From Flavobacterium sp. ALJ2 (GTDB lineage Bacteria > Bacteroidota > Bacteroidia > Flavobacteriales > Flavobacteriaceae): a stretch of DNA of 64,000 bases. The notes under the pieces are model-generated. The model saw only the letters and a list, made by a program, of their open reading frames with translations. It had not been told where the DNA came from and did no database searches. Made by a program: the position numbers and the translations under genes. This document shows positions 9,587-18,048 of this stretch, one piece after another. Position 1 is the first letter of the stretch; each line of letters starts with the position of its first letter. The stretch lies in contig NZ_JADNRC010000011.1 of NCBI RefSeq assembly GCF_015594725.1, positions 119,140 to 183,139 of the forward strand, in the 5' to 3' direction.

Positions 9587-10299
9587 TATTGTGTGATATT
9601 ATTATTGTGACACAGCCCAACAGTTAGTGCCATTTTAAGTCCCAAAACCATACACTCTTCTGCACCTGAAACCGCAGCAGCAATTTTAGTAACACCTGTT
9701 TCCCAATCTTTATCTTTTCGCTTTTCGCCGTAAATTGAATATCGGGCAACCGAAGTAGTTGTCAGGATTATGCGTTTATCGTCACTTGTGAATTCGGTAT
9801 TGCTCAGAATACCCGCCTCATAGGAAATTATCATCGAGTGAATATCCTCATATGGATCATCGGAAGCCAGCACCAGAGAATTTACAAATGTCAGCAGGCT
9901 GGTTTTGGCATTTACTCCCAAGCTCGACACTGCCAGAACATCGTCGATGGCATTGTTGCTATTGACTATCCATATGATATCTGATACCCTGGTTGACAAT
10001 GTAGCATTACTCGATAATAATACCAACTCAGGAGGGTACACGGCTGAAACTGAATCGATCAAAATAGCGATCTCTTCGACGGATTGTGAATTAAAATTGG
10101 TCTGCTCCAGAGTTTCCAGGATTTCATTATGAATGCTACCTGCGATATCGAAAGGATTTGCAGTATTATCAGGTCCGATATCGGTTTTTTTTGCACTACC
10201 GGTCTTGTGTGCAGTTTCTATAACTTCGCCTGTATATTCTTCTGAGCAGGCAATTGTAAACAATGGCAAGATTGCCAGACATAATTTTAAATTTTTCAT
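9586..10299 (-). CDS. Predicted lipoprotein of unknown function
   Basis: A 237-residue protein with a signal peptide and lipobox (LFTIAC, Cys18), so it should be anchored in the outer or inner membrane. The mature part is mostly helical in character and has no motif I recognise; it ends with a small hydrophobic stretch containing two Cys (AEECMVLGLKMALTVGLC). It is coupled to the small membrane protein downstream. Possibly cargo of the neighbouring ICE; that is inferred only from position. Confidence 0.65.
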   Translation of the reverse strand: MKNLKLCLAILPLFTIACSEEYTGEVIETAHKTGSAKKTDIGPDNTANPFDIAGSIHNEILETLEQTNFNSQSVEEIAILIDSVSAVYPPELVLLSSNATLSTRVSDIIWIVNSNNAIDDVLAVSSLGVNAKTSLLTFVNSLVLASDDPYEDIHSMIISYEAGILSNTEFTSDDKRIILTTTSVARYSIYGEKRKDKDWETGVTKIAAAVSGAEECMVLGLKMALTVGLCHNNNITQ

Positions 10300-10520
10300 G
10301 TGTACATTGAGTTAAATGTGACTGATTACTTTTTTTTCGTCAGTTCATTTTTCACCCGGGGAAAGCTGAACGAAATCTGAGAATTAATCCAGATTTTTTG
10401 CTTTGAATTCAAAGCCAAAACTAAAGGCGATAACTGACTCCCACAAATGGTTGTTTGGACATTTTCAGCATTATGACTGTCATTTTTCGGAAAATCGACA
10501 CACTATTTTTGCACATTGCT

Positions 10521-10555
10521 TTTGTAGGTTTTTCCTGTTTTTATAATTATATTTG
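10521..10555 (+). promoter_or_regulatory. Candidate Bacteroidota-type promoter for the TPR-AraC gene
   Basis: TTTG at 10521-10524 and TATATTTG at 10548-10555 match the -33 TTG and -7 TAnnTTTG elements, with 23 bases between, the upper end of the usual spacing. The start codon is about 93 bases downstream. The rest of the gene-free stretch 10300-10648 shows a second isolated TAnnTTTG match (10504-10511) and nothing else clear. Confidence 0.4.
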
Positions 10556-10648
10556 GCTTTTTACGCCTTGTTAAATCATTCATTACTAACAATATGCGTG
10601 AATATATTTTTGAATAGTTTCCTCCAAAAACCAACTTAAACCGAACCT

Positions 10649-12322
10649 ATGATTTCAAAATATTTACTTATACTTTCATTATGCTCGATTCAACTTATAA
10701 ACGCCCAACAGTTTCATATTCCTGATTCGTTAAAGAATAAGGATTTTGACTATCTTTTTGATCGTATAGAAGACGGTAATAACACGACGGAGCGGAGGTC
10801 ACTATACCTGCTGTCCTTTTTAATCAAAGCAAAAGCAGAAGAAAATTGGGAGGAGCTTTCAAATGCATATAAGAACTACGTTCACTATGCCCCGGAAATG
10901 CTAAAGCTTAAATATGCGGATAGTATGGTAATAGCCGCTAAAAGATCAAAAAGCAATGAAATTATTGGATCGGCTTACCTATCAAAAGGCATTGCTTATT
11001 ATGGCCAAAAACGTCTGTCTGAGGCAATGGACATCTACTTGGTCGCTGATGATTATATTAAAAAAACCAATGATAAATATTTAATCTACAAAACGAAATA
11101 TTATATTGGACAGATAAAATTGTATCTGGGCTACTATGAAGAAGCAATCGCGATCTTTCAGGAGTGTATCAGCCACTTTAAGAACACCAATGTAAGGGCA
11201 TATTTAAACTCTCTGCATTCACTGGGCGTATGCTATAACAAAGTTGGAAATTATGGTCTATGTACCTCTGTTAATGAAACGGGAATTGCCTACGGGATAA
11301 AAACCGGAAATTTAGATATGAAACCTTACTTCATACATTCGGAAGGAGTTAACCAAAGTATGCTTCACAACTATGCAATAGGTATAGAAAAAATACAATC
11401 GTCATTGCCTGACATTCGCGAGAATAAAGATTTCTCCAATGAGACAGTCGGATACTTTTATATTGGAAAAAGTTACTGGGGTTTAAATGATAAGGAAAAA
11501 GCCTTAGTTTATTTCGAGAAAGTTGACAAAAGCTTTATCGACCGAGGTTATATTCGTCCCGATTTAAGAGAAGCTTATGAGCTTATGATTTCTTATTACA
11601 AAGACAAAAATATGCTTCCGGAGCAGTTGCGTTATGTTGAAAAACTACTTGAGGTGGATAAGAAATTGCATGTTACCTATGCCCATCTTCAGGGAAAAAT
11701 CCGCAAAGAATATGACACTAAGGAACTGGTTCAAGAGCAGCAAAAACTCAAGGATTCACTTAATAATCGAAAATATAATGATGAAATATTCATTTCTATC
11801 ATCGGTGTTATGATTCTCATTATTGTATATGGGATCGTAAGGCATTTTAAAAATAAAAAAGAGGCTAGAAAGAAATATGAAAAATTACTGCAAAAAATTG
11901 AAGATGTAGAAAAAGCCAGAGCCTCTAAAGGTGATGACACTGATTTTTCAATAAGTAAGAATGCTGAGGAGGCGGTTTTACAACGTTTACAAAAGTTTGA
12001 AAATAGCAAAAAATTCCTTGAAAAAGATTTAAATCTCACAAAACTGGCAAGCTATTTCAATACGAATACTAAGTATTTATCACTAATTATTGCGCGTCAC
12101 AGAAACAAAAAGTTCAACGAGTACATTAATAGCCTTAAGGTTGATAATATTGCTCAAAGGATTCGAAATGATAAGGTTTTACAGAACTACACTCATGATG
12201 CTCTTGCCGAAGAGGCAGGATTTAGCACTACCAGAAGATTTGCTAAATCTTTTCTTCTCTATACCGGAATAACACCCAAGTATTTTATTGAAGAATTAAA
12301 AATGGAGGATATGCAGAACTAA
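10649..12322 (+). CDS. Membrane-anchored TPR / AraC-type helix-turn-helix regulator
   Basis: A 557-residue protein with an N-terminal signal sequence (cleavage likely after INAQ, residue ~20), a TPR-like helical region over about residues 60-350 (for example YIGQIKLYLGYYEEAIAIFQ), and one membrane span near 376-396 (IFISIIGVMILIIVYGIV). A short coiled coil follows, then a C-terminal AraC-type helix-turn-helix domain (LNLTKLASYFNTNTKYLSLI, then HDALAEEAGFSTTRRFAKSF). The arrangement places TPRs outside the cytoplasm and the DNA-binding domain inside, a one-protein sensor known in Flavobacteriia and Sphingobacteriia. It is likely to control nearby genes such as the Sus-type operon, but the target is inferred. 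Confidence 0.85.
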   Translation: MISKYLLILSLCSIQLINAQQFHIPDSLKNKDFDYLFDRIEDGNNTTERRSLYLLSFLIKAKAEENWEELSNAYKNYVHYAPEMLKLKYADSMVIAAKRSKSNEIIGSAYLSKGIAYYGQKRLSEAMDIYLVADDYIKKTNDKYLIYKTKYYIGQIKLYLGYYEEAIAIFQECISHFKNTNVRAYLNSLHSLGVCYNKVGNYGLCTSVNETGIAYGIKTGNLDMKPYFIHSEGVNQSMLHNYAIGIEKIQSSLPDIRENKDFSNETVGYFYIGKSYWGLNDKEKALVYFEKVDKSFIDRGYIRPDLREAYELMISYYKDKNMLPEQLRYVEKLLEVDKKLHVTYAHLQGKIRKEYDTKELVQEQQKLKDSLNNRKYNDEIFISIIGVMILIIVYGIVRHFKNKKEARKKYEKLLQKIEDVEKARASKGDDTDFSISKNAEEAVLQRLQKFENSKKFLEKDLNLTKLASYFNTNTKYLSLIIARHRNKKFNEYINSLKVDNIAQRIRNDKVLQNYTHDALAEEAGFSTTRRFAKSFLLYTGITPKYFIEELKMEDMQN

Positions 12323-12466
12323 TGTTATATTGATTTGTACATATTTAAACATCAATGTTCTAGCTATAACATGTCAGTTAAAGTTTTAAAATACTAGTTT
12401 TGACATTTTTTTCAGCAGCTAAGAGGTAAACTTTTATTTTTACTCATTAATTTAATAAGTATTATC

Positions 12467-12678
12467 ATGAAAGATTTAGCATTAAAAATCCATTCCGAAA
12501 TCGAAACGTTAAAACAGGATCAGGATCTCCAATTAAAAAAGGCATTAAAGATGCCGGACCAAGAGCTCGTAAATCAAGTTTGGACTTAGAAAAATTATTC
12601 AAAAAATTTAGAAAAGTATCTATGGAGGAGTCTAAAAAAAAACTTCTGCTATGTATTAAATCCATATCATTTTATTAA
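12467..12678 (+). pseudogene. Frameshifted histone-H1-like gene
   Basis: ATG at 12467 opens a frame beginning MKDLALKIHSEIETLK that stops at 12587-12589. From 12541 another frame continues with GIKDAGPRARKSSLDLEKLF and on to a stop at 12676-12678. Together they match the intact 58-residue H1-like gene at 23214-23390 along its length. One extra A in the A6 run just before 12541 would restore a single frame. A second run of nine A near 12630 may explain the aberrant C-terminal tail. Either the gene has decayed by homopolymer slippage or the assembly has an indel here. It fills most of the stretch between 12323 and 12704. Confidence 0.75.
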
Positions 12679-12704
12679 ATCTTTCTAAGTAAATATCACA
12701 CGAA

Positions 12705-12977
12705 CTATTTATAAGTGTGATCAATCTCCTTATAGTAATCATTAAAGTTAAATTCTATATCTAGTAACTCCTTGGGATGTACTCTGAGACCTTTTGCAAT
12801 TTCAAATATGGTATTAATTCTAAAATCGACACGACCTTTTTCAATTTTGCTAATTTTTGTAGCGTCTAAATTACAACGCGATGCAATCTTTGCGTATGAC
12901 TCACCATTTCTGAGGAGTTTTATTTTATCTCCAATTTTGCTTCGGAATTCTAAATTAATGTGCTTATTATCCATCAT
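12705..12977 (-). CDS. XRE family transcriptional regulator
   Basis: The ATG at 12977 (or the adjacent one at 12974) gives a protein of about 90 residues that is almost entirely a Cro/C1-type helix-turn-helix: IGDKIKLLRNGESYAKIASR, then CNLDATKISKIEKGR as the recognition region. Such small regulators commonly sit divergently beside SusC/SusD loci in Flavobacteriia. A 26-bp perfect palindrome lies about 40 bases upstream between this gene and the SusC leader, a natural operator candidate. The target is inferred from position. Confidence 0.82.
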   Translation of the reverse strand: MMDNKHINLEFRSKIGDKIKLLRNGESYAKIASRCNLDATKISKIEKGRVDFRINTIFEIAKGLRVHPKELLDIEFNFNDYYKEIDHTYK

Positions 12978-13015
12978 GACCAATTTTCTAGCAAATTGAA
13001 ATTTTTAAAGAAAAA

Positions 13016-13041
13016 AAACATGGTCGAATTCGACCATGTTT
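13016..13041. promoter_or_regulatory. 26-bp perfect palindrome, candidate operator
   Basis: Thirteen bases from AAACATGGTCGAA are followed at once by their exact reverse complement, centred between 13028 and 13029. It lies in the divergent region between the XRE gene and the SusC operon, just upstream of a TAnnTTTG promoter match. There is no T run fitting a terminator for a neighbouring gene. Dyad symmetry is what a dimeric Cro/C1-type regulator would bind. Confidence 0.6.
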
Positions 13042-13058
13042 GTGAATAATTTTATATA

Positions 13059-13094
13059 TTTGCGAAACGTATACCTCAATAAGGTGTATATTTG
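13059..13094 (+). promoter_or_regulatory. Candidate promoter for the SusC operon leader
   Basis: TTTG at 13059-13062 and TATATTTG at 13087-13094 resemble the -33 and -7 elements with 24 bases between, slightly long. Another TATATTTG occurs at 13055-13062 without a well-placed -33. Transcription from about 13100 would give a leader of some 475 bases containing the hairpin at 13139-13243. Confidence 0.4.
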
Positions 13095-13138
13095 CGATTC
13101 TTCATTTAAAAATATTTGAAGCATTCGCTTTGAATCTC

Positions 13139-13243
13139 GCACTAGAAAACTGGAAATTTTGCAACGAGATGATAAGTTAAGATGCTCACGACCATGGCGT
13201 GGGCTCACTTATTGTTGCTCGGTATTTCCAGTACCTCTAGTGC
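13139..13243 (+). ncRNA. Candidate structured leader RNA (long imperfect hairpin)
   Basis: Five nested helices can be drawn. They are 13139-13145 with 13237-13243 (7 bp), 13149-13157 with 13224-13232 (9 bp), 13161-13165 with 13214-13218 (5 bp) and 13172-13177 with 13207-13212 (6 bp). The apical helix CTCACG/CGTGGG has one G-T wobble and a 7-base loop. All stack in register with small internal loops, and chance would rarely give this over 105 bases. It lies between the candidate promoter and susC. I do not recognise it as a known riboswitch class. Confidence 0.55.
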
Positions 13244-13253
13244 AATAAGTTGA
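13182..13253 (+). CDS. Possible 23-residue leader peptide inside the hairpin
   Basis: An ATG at 13182 opens 23 codons and a TGA at 13251-13253. The peptide begins MLTTMAWAHLLLLG and ends in a Ser/Thr-rich stretch (SSTSSAIS). It overlaps the 3' arm of the leader hairpin, so ribosome movement would disturb the structure, as in attenuation. No clear ribosome binding site is visible. Coding status is a hypothesis. Confidence 0.3.
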   Translation: MLTTMAWAHLLLLGISSTSSAIS

Positions 13254-13495
13254 GTTACTGCGCCATTTTTTATTCCCTTGGTAAAATTCTCTACTTACAT
13301 TCATAGCACCGCTTCTTCATTTTTCAAAGTATTGCATTTAGCTATTAACTAACCAACCGGCATTACTTATGAATTAAAAAAAATTGAAGCTCTATTTACT
13401 GCCTGCAATGCAATGATTTTTATTTTGAATTAGTCAATTATATAGTTGCAGGCTTTTAAAAAGGCAAATTATCAGGCTTTATTGAAGCCAAAAAA

Positions 13496-13532
13496 AGTCC
13501 TCTAACCAGCGATCAAACAAGTACAGAGGACT
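13496..13532 (+). promoter_or_regulatory. Inverted repeat in the susC 5' untranslated region
   Basis: AGTCCTCT (13496-13503) pairs perfectly with AGAGGACT (13525-13532) across a 21-base loop, ending 43 bases before the susC ATG. A smaller GGCTT/AAGCC hairpin precedes it (13475-13489). No T run follows, so an operator or mRNA stability/translation element is more likely than a terminator. Confidence 0.4.
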
Positions 13533-13575
13533 GAATTAACAAAAACTTTCGTTTCAAATTAACTAACCCAAAATT

Positions 13576-16500
13576 ATGAAAACTTTTTCATTGAACAAAG
13601 GGTTGGCGGCACTTTGGTATCCGTTTATTTTCGGGTTCTACCTCTTTTGCACACCAGCCTTAGCACGCAATACCTTGCGATTTTCTGCTTTCCAACAACA
13701 AACACAGGTCATAGGTATCGTGACCGATGGTACTCTTCCCCTTGCCGGGGTCAGTATCTCGGTAAAAGCACAAAAGAACAGCACTGTCACAGACTTCGAC
13801 GGTAAATTTTCGATAGCGGTATCACCTACTGATATTTTAATTTTTAACTATATCGGATTTAAAACTATAGAAATTCCTGTTGCCAGACGTTCAGTAATTA
13901 ATGTGCAGCTCCAGGAAGATGCAACGGCACTTCAGGAAGTAAAAGTGAATGCCGGCTATTATTCTGTAAAAGAAAGCGAACGTACAGGAAGTATTTCAAA
14001 AATCAATTCAAAGGATATCGAAAAACAACCCGTTACCAATGTACTCGCTACAATGCAAGGGCGAATGGCCGGAGTAGATGTTATACAGGACGGGGGTACT
14101 GCGGGGGGATCCTTCCAAATAAAAATAAGAGGGCAAAATAGCTTACGGGCAGATGGTAACAGCCCTCTGTATATTATTGATGGTGTACCATATTCTTCCG
14201 AGTCCATAGGTTCAAATGAAACTTCCACGACAACAGCCAGTCAGACAAGCCCGCTTAACAGTATTAATCCGTCTGATGTTGAAAGCATAGAAGTACTTAA
14301 AGACGCAGATGCCACGGCAATCTATGGTTCTCGTGGCGCAAATGGCGTAGTACTGATTACCACTAAAAAGGGAAAAGCCGGTAAAACAACCGTTACTATT
14401 AACACATCATCCGGTATAGGAAAGGTAACGAAAATGATCGATCTTATGAATACCAGCCAATATTTAGAAATGCGACGACAGGCTTTTTTAAATGACGGTA
14501 TAACCGTTTATCCCGATTCAGCATATGATATCAATGGCACGTGGGATCAAAATCGATATACGGATTGGCAGGCAGTATTTATCGGTGGGACGGCACAAAT
14601 AACCAACACCCAACTTGCTGTTGCAGGAGGTTCAGAATCTACCCAATATCTTTTAAGCGGTAATTACCGAACAGAAACAACAGTATTTCCTGGAGACTTT
14701 GGATATAATAAGGGAGCTGTCCATTTTAATATGAACCATGTCTCAGACGACAAAAAGTTTAAATTGATCGTTTCAGCAGGTTATACCTCCCAGAAAAACA
14801 ATCAGCCCTCCACAGACCTTACAGGCATATCGAGATCATTAGCTCCAAATGCACCTGCCCTCTACGATAGTACCGGCAACCTAAATTGGGAGAACAACAC
14901 CTTTGAAAATCCGCTGGCAAGCCTGCTTAGTACAGGAGAAATCAAAACCAATGACCTGCTTGCAAACGCAGTACTTAGCTACGAATTGATTCCTAATCTG
15001 GAAATTAAAGCAAATTTAGGATTTACAGATCTTAAAAATAATGAAATGCGTACCATGCCCTCCACAATGTACAATCCAGCGTTTGAAATCGGCAGTAGTG
15101 AATCAGTGCTGCTAACCAATACAACAGACAGGCAATCTTGGATAATTGAACCGCAAATACGTTGGAGCCATACATTCTGGAATGGAGAATTTGATGCTTT
15201 GTTAGGCGCTACGGCACAGCAGCAAAAGACCAACCGCTTGTACCAAATGGGATATGGATTTGCAAGTAACAGCTTACTGTATGACCTTGCTTCAGCAACT
15301 TCTGTCTATACTTTCATGAGTGATGAGACGGTGTACCGCTATCAGGCATTTTTTGGAAGAATCAATTACAATTGGCAAAAACGTTTTATACTCAACTTAA
15401 CAGGACGAAGAGATGGATCGAGTCGCTTTGGTCCGGGAAAGCAGTTTGCAATTTTTGGAGCAGTTGGAGCTGCGTGGCTATTTTCTAATGAAAAATTCTT
15501 AAAAAATAATACTGGTGTAATTAGCTTTGGAAAACTAAGAGCGAGTTATGGAACTACGGGAAATGATCAAATTGGAGACTATCAATTTCTGAATACCTAT
15601 GCTTCATCGGGAAAATCGTATCAGGGAACCGGACTCGATCCGATAAGATTGTTCAATCCTAATTTTGGTTGGGAGATCAATAAAAAATTTGAAGTTGCAC
15701 TCGAAACCGGTTTTTTCCATGACCGTATTTTTCTGACAACTGCATGGTACCTCAATAGATCTTCAAACCAACTTGTGGGCATACCGCTTCCCGGTACTAC
15801 AGGATTTTCATCCGTAAACGCAAACCTGGACGCTACCGTTGAGAACAAAGGGCTTGAATTTACACTTCGAACGCTAAATATCGACCATAAAAATTTTAAT
15901 TGGACAACAAACTTCAATGTAGCCGTATCAAAAAATAAACTTATTTCATTCCCCGGACTAGAGGCTTCAACGTATGTAGATAATTATGTGATAGGAAGAT
16001 CGTTAAACATCACAAAAGTATTTCATTATACAGGACTTAATACGCAAACAGGAATTTACGAATTTGAAGATGTAAACGCAGATGGCATTATTACAGCGGA
16101 TAAAGATAGAAAGACGATTGCTGATCTGACCCCCAAATATTTTGGAGGACTGCAAAATCAATTTCAATTTAAGAATGTGCAATTAGACTTTCTTTTCCAG
16201 TTTGTCAAACAAAAAACCTACGATTATATAGCCAATGTTCCGGGAGGGGCTTTTTATAACCAAAGAGCTGCTATGACAAATGCGTGGCAAACAACTGGTG
16301 ATACGACAACGTATCAACTGAATACCACAGGGGTAAATAGTGAAGCTGTAACGGCTTTTTACAATTATAAGGCCAGCGATGCAACTATTGTCGACGGATC
16401 TTATATAAGGCTAAAAAATATCTCACTGAGTTACGATTTACCACTTAAAATGGATAAGATGATAAAGTGTAAGCTGTTTTTTCAAGGACAAAACCTGTTG

Positions 16501-16599
16501 ACATTTACTCCCTACAAGGGAGGAGATCCAGAGTTTAAATACACTGGATATCTTCCGCCATTAAAGATATATACCATCGGTGTTCAACTGATTTTCTAA
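13576..16599 (+). CDS. SusC/RagA family TonB-dependent outer-membrane transporter
   Basis: A 1007-residue protein, normal for the family. After a signal sequence (residues ~1-30) comes a carboxypeptidase-regulatory-like domain (VIGIVTDGTLPLAGVSISVK, residues ~45-120). The plug domain spans ~130-275 (MQGRMAGVDVIQ, SPLYIIDGVPY, NPSDVESIEVLKDADATAIY). A 22-strand type beta-barrel runs to the C-terminus (YTIGVQLIF, a typical aromatic end). With SusD it imports a bound substrate through the outer membrane using TonB energy. No glycoside hydrolase is nearby and an S9 peptidase gene follows, so a peptide substrate is more plausible than a glycan; that is inference. SusD starts 16 bases downstream. 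Confidence 0.95.
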   Translation: MKTFSLNKGLAALWYPFIFGFYLFCTPALARNTLRFSAFQQQTQVIGIVTDGTLPLAGVSISVKAQKNSTVTDFDGKFSIAVSPTDILIFNYIGFKTIEIPVARRSVINVQLQEDATALQEVKVNAGYYSVKESERTGSISKINSKDIEKQPVTNVLATMQGRMAGVDVIQDGGTAGGSFQIKIRGQNSLRADGNSPLYIIDGVPYSSESIGSNETSTTTASQTSPLNSINPSDVESIEVLKDADATAIYGSRGANGVVLITTKKGKAGKTTVTINTSSGIGKVTKMIDLMNTSQYLEMRRQAFLNDGITVYPDSAYDINGTWDQNRYTDWQAVFIGGTAQITNTQLAVAGGSESTQYLLSGNYRTETTVFPGDFGYNKGAVHFNMNHVSDDKKFKLIVSAGYTSQKNNQPSTDLTGISRSLAPNAPALYDSTGNLNWENNTFENPLASLLSTGEIKTNDLLANAVLSYELIPNLEIKANLGFTDLKNNEMRTMPSTMYNPAFEIGSSESVLLTNTTDRQSWIIEPQIRWSHTFWNGEFDALLGATAQQQKTNRLYQMGYGFASNSLLYDLASATSVYTFMSDETVYRYQAFFGRINYNWQKRFILNLTGRRDGSSRFGPGKQFAIFGAVGAAWLFSNEKFLKNNTGVISFGKLRASYGTTGNDQIGDYQFLNTYASSGKSYQGTGLDPIRLFNPNFGWEINKKFEVALETGFFHDRIFLTTAWYLNRSSNQLVGIPLPGTTGFSSVNANLDATVENKGLEFTLRTLNIDHKNFNWTTNFNVAVSKNKLISFPGLEASTYVDNYVIGRSLNITKVFHYTGLNTQTGIYEFEDVNADGIITADKDRKTIADLTPKYFGGLQNQFQFKNVQLDFLFQFVKQKTYDYIANVPGGAFYNQRAAMTNAWQTTGDTTTYQLNTTGVNSEAVTAFYNYKASDATIVDGSYIRLKNISLSYDLPLKMDKMIKCKLFFQGQNLLTFTPYKGGDPEFKYTGYLPPLKIYTIGVQLIF

Positions 16600-16615
16600 C
16601 ACAATAATTTTTATT

Positions 16616-18037
16616 ATGAAAACTATATACAATGCATTTCTGCTTTTCATTTTTGAAAAACGGACAAGTATCAGAGTGATTGCAATTTCAATTTTAATTG
16701 TTATTGTTATCCTCACAACTTCTTGTGACAACTTTGTAGAAGTTGACCTGCCTACTTCACAGCTAACTTCTAAAACTGTGTTTGAAGATGTGACTACTGC
16801 AAATGCAGCTATGAGCGGCGTTTATGCAAAACTGCGCGATACAGGATTACTCACAGGTATTTCCACCGGTTTGTCTTGCAGACTGGGACTTTATGCGGAT
16901 GAACTCGATTATTACAAATCCAACGATCCCAATTATTTTTATACAAATTCGCTTTATTCGGCTGAGGCGGGCATACAGGATTTGTGGAATCAAGGCTATA
17001 ATGCAATATACGCAGCAAATGCAGTAGCAGAAGGTGTTTCAGCTTCTCATTCACTGGGACAGAAAGATAAAGACAGATTACGGGGTGAGGCACTTTTTGT
17101 GCGATCATTAATCCATTTTTATCTGCTTAATCTTTATGGAGATATTCCATATGTGACGGTAACTGATTACAACTATAACAGTAGTATTCATAAAACACCA
17201 ACCCCTGAAATTTATACCAAAATAATGGCTGATTTGCAGGAAGCGACTTCCATATTACCTGAGGAGTACAGTTCCCCGCAGCGTGTTCGGCCTAATAAAG
17301 CCACTGCACAGGCGCTATTAGCAAGAGTTTACCTCTATATGGGATTATGGGCAGAAGCTGCAAATAGCGCATCGGCTGTTTTAAACAATCCTCTCTACTC
17401 TTGGGAACCGGATTTAGACAAGATATTCCTAAAGGAAAGTACCACAACTATTTGGCAATTCAAACCCGATAGTGATAACGCCAATAGCAAGGAAGGTAAT
17501 TTGTTTATTTTTAATTCCGGCCCCCCTCCTACAGTGGCACTCACTGCAAATTTGGTGAGTGCATTTGACCCAACAGACCAAAGAAAAACACATTGGATCA
17601 GAGCAATTTCAAAGGGATCGACAACCTGGTACCATTCGTTTAAATACAAACTAAATGCCAAAGCGGTAAACTCTAACGAGTATTCCATTGTCTTTCGTCT
17701 TGCCGAACAATATTTAATCCGCGCAGAGGCACGTGCCATGCAAGGGGATTTAATTGGAGCAAAGGAAGATTTGAATGTAATCCGTCATACAGCAGGACTG
17801 CCCAATACAGATGCTGTTTCTTCAATAGAAATTAGAGAAGCTATAATTAAAGAGCGCCGCCTGGAGTTTTTTACCGAATTCGGACATCGTTTTTTTGATT
17901 TAAAACGTGTAGGCAGTCTAGACGCTGTCCTTTCCATTTCAAAACCGAAATGGTCGGATAATGATGCGCTTTGGCCACTTCCGGCGAAAGAATTGAGTGC
18001 TAATCCCAATTTGAATCCACAAAATACCGGATATTAA
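16616..18037 (+). CDS. RagB/SusD family substrate-binding lipoprotein
   Basis: A 473-residue protein. Signal peptide with lipobox ILTTSC near residue 37, preceded by a longer than usual cationic N-terminus. The mature part has the SusD architecture: early TPR-like helices (SKTVFEDVTTANAAMSGVYA, RGEALFVRSLIHFYLLNLYG), a TAQALLARVYLYMGLWAEAA segment, and the conserved C-terminal block RLAEQYLIRAEARAMQGD and IIKERRLEFFTEFGHRFFDL. It caps the SusC barrel on the cell surface and binds substrate. It is co-transcribed with susC upstream and the peptidase 11 bases downstream. Confidence 0.95.
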   Translation: MKTIYNAFLLFIFEKRTSIRVIAISILIVIVILTTSCDNFVEVDLPTSQLTSKTVFEDVTTANAAMSGVYAKLRDTGLLTGISTGLSCRLGLYADELDYYKSNDPNYFYTNSLYSAEAGIQDLWNQGYNAIYAANAVAEGVSASHSLGQKDKDRLRGEALFVRSLIHFYLLNLYGDIPYVTVTDYNYNSSIHKTPTPEIYTKIMADLQEATSILPEEYSSPQRVRPNKATAQALLARVYLYMGLWAEAANSASAVLNNPLYSWEPDLDKIFLKESTTTIWQFKPDSDNANSKEGNLFIFNSGPPPTVALTANLVSAFDPTDQRKTHWIRAISKGSTTWYHSFKYKLNAKAVNSNEYSIVFRLAEQYLIRAEARAMQGDLIGAKEDLNVIRHTAGLPNTDAVSSIEIREAIIKERRLEFFTEFGHRFFDLKRVGSLDAVLSISKPKWSDNDALWPLPAKELSANPNLNPQNTGY

Positions 18038-18048
18038 ACCCATCTAAA

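Noticed and set aside
13005..13208. Minus-strand 67-codon ORF in the susC leader
   Set aside because: It runs through the 26-bp palindrome, both promoter matches and the hairpin, and its translation has no protein-like character. The structured elements explain the sequence better.
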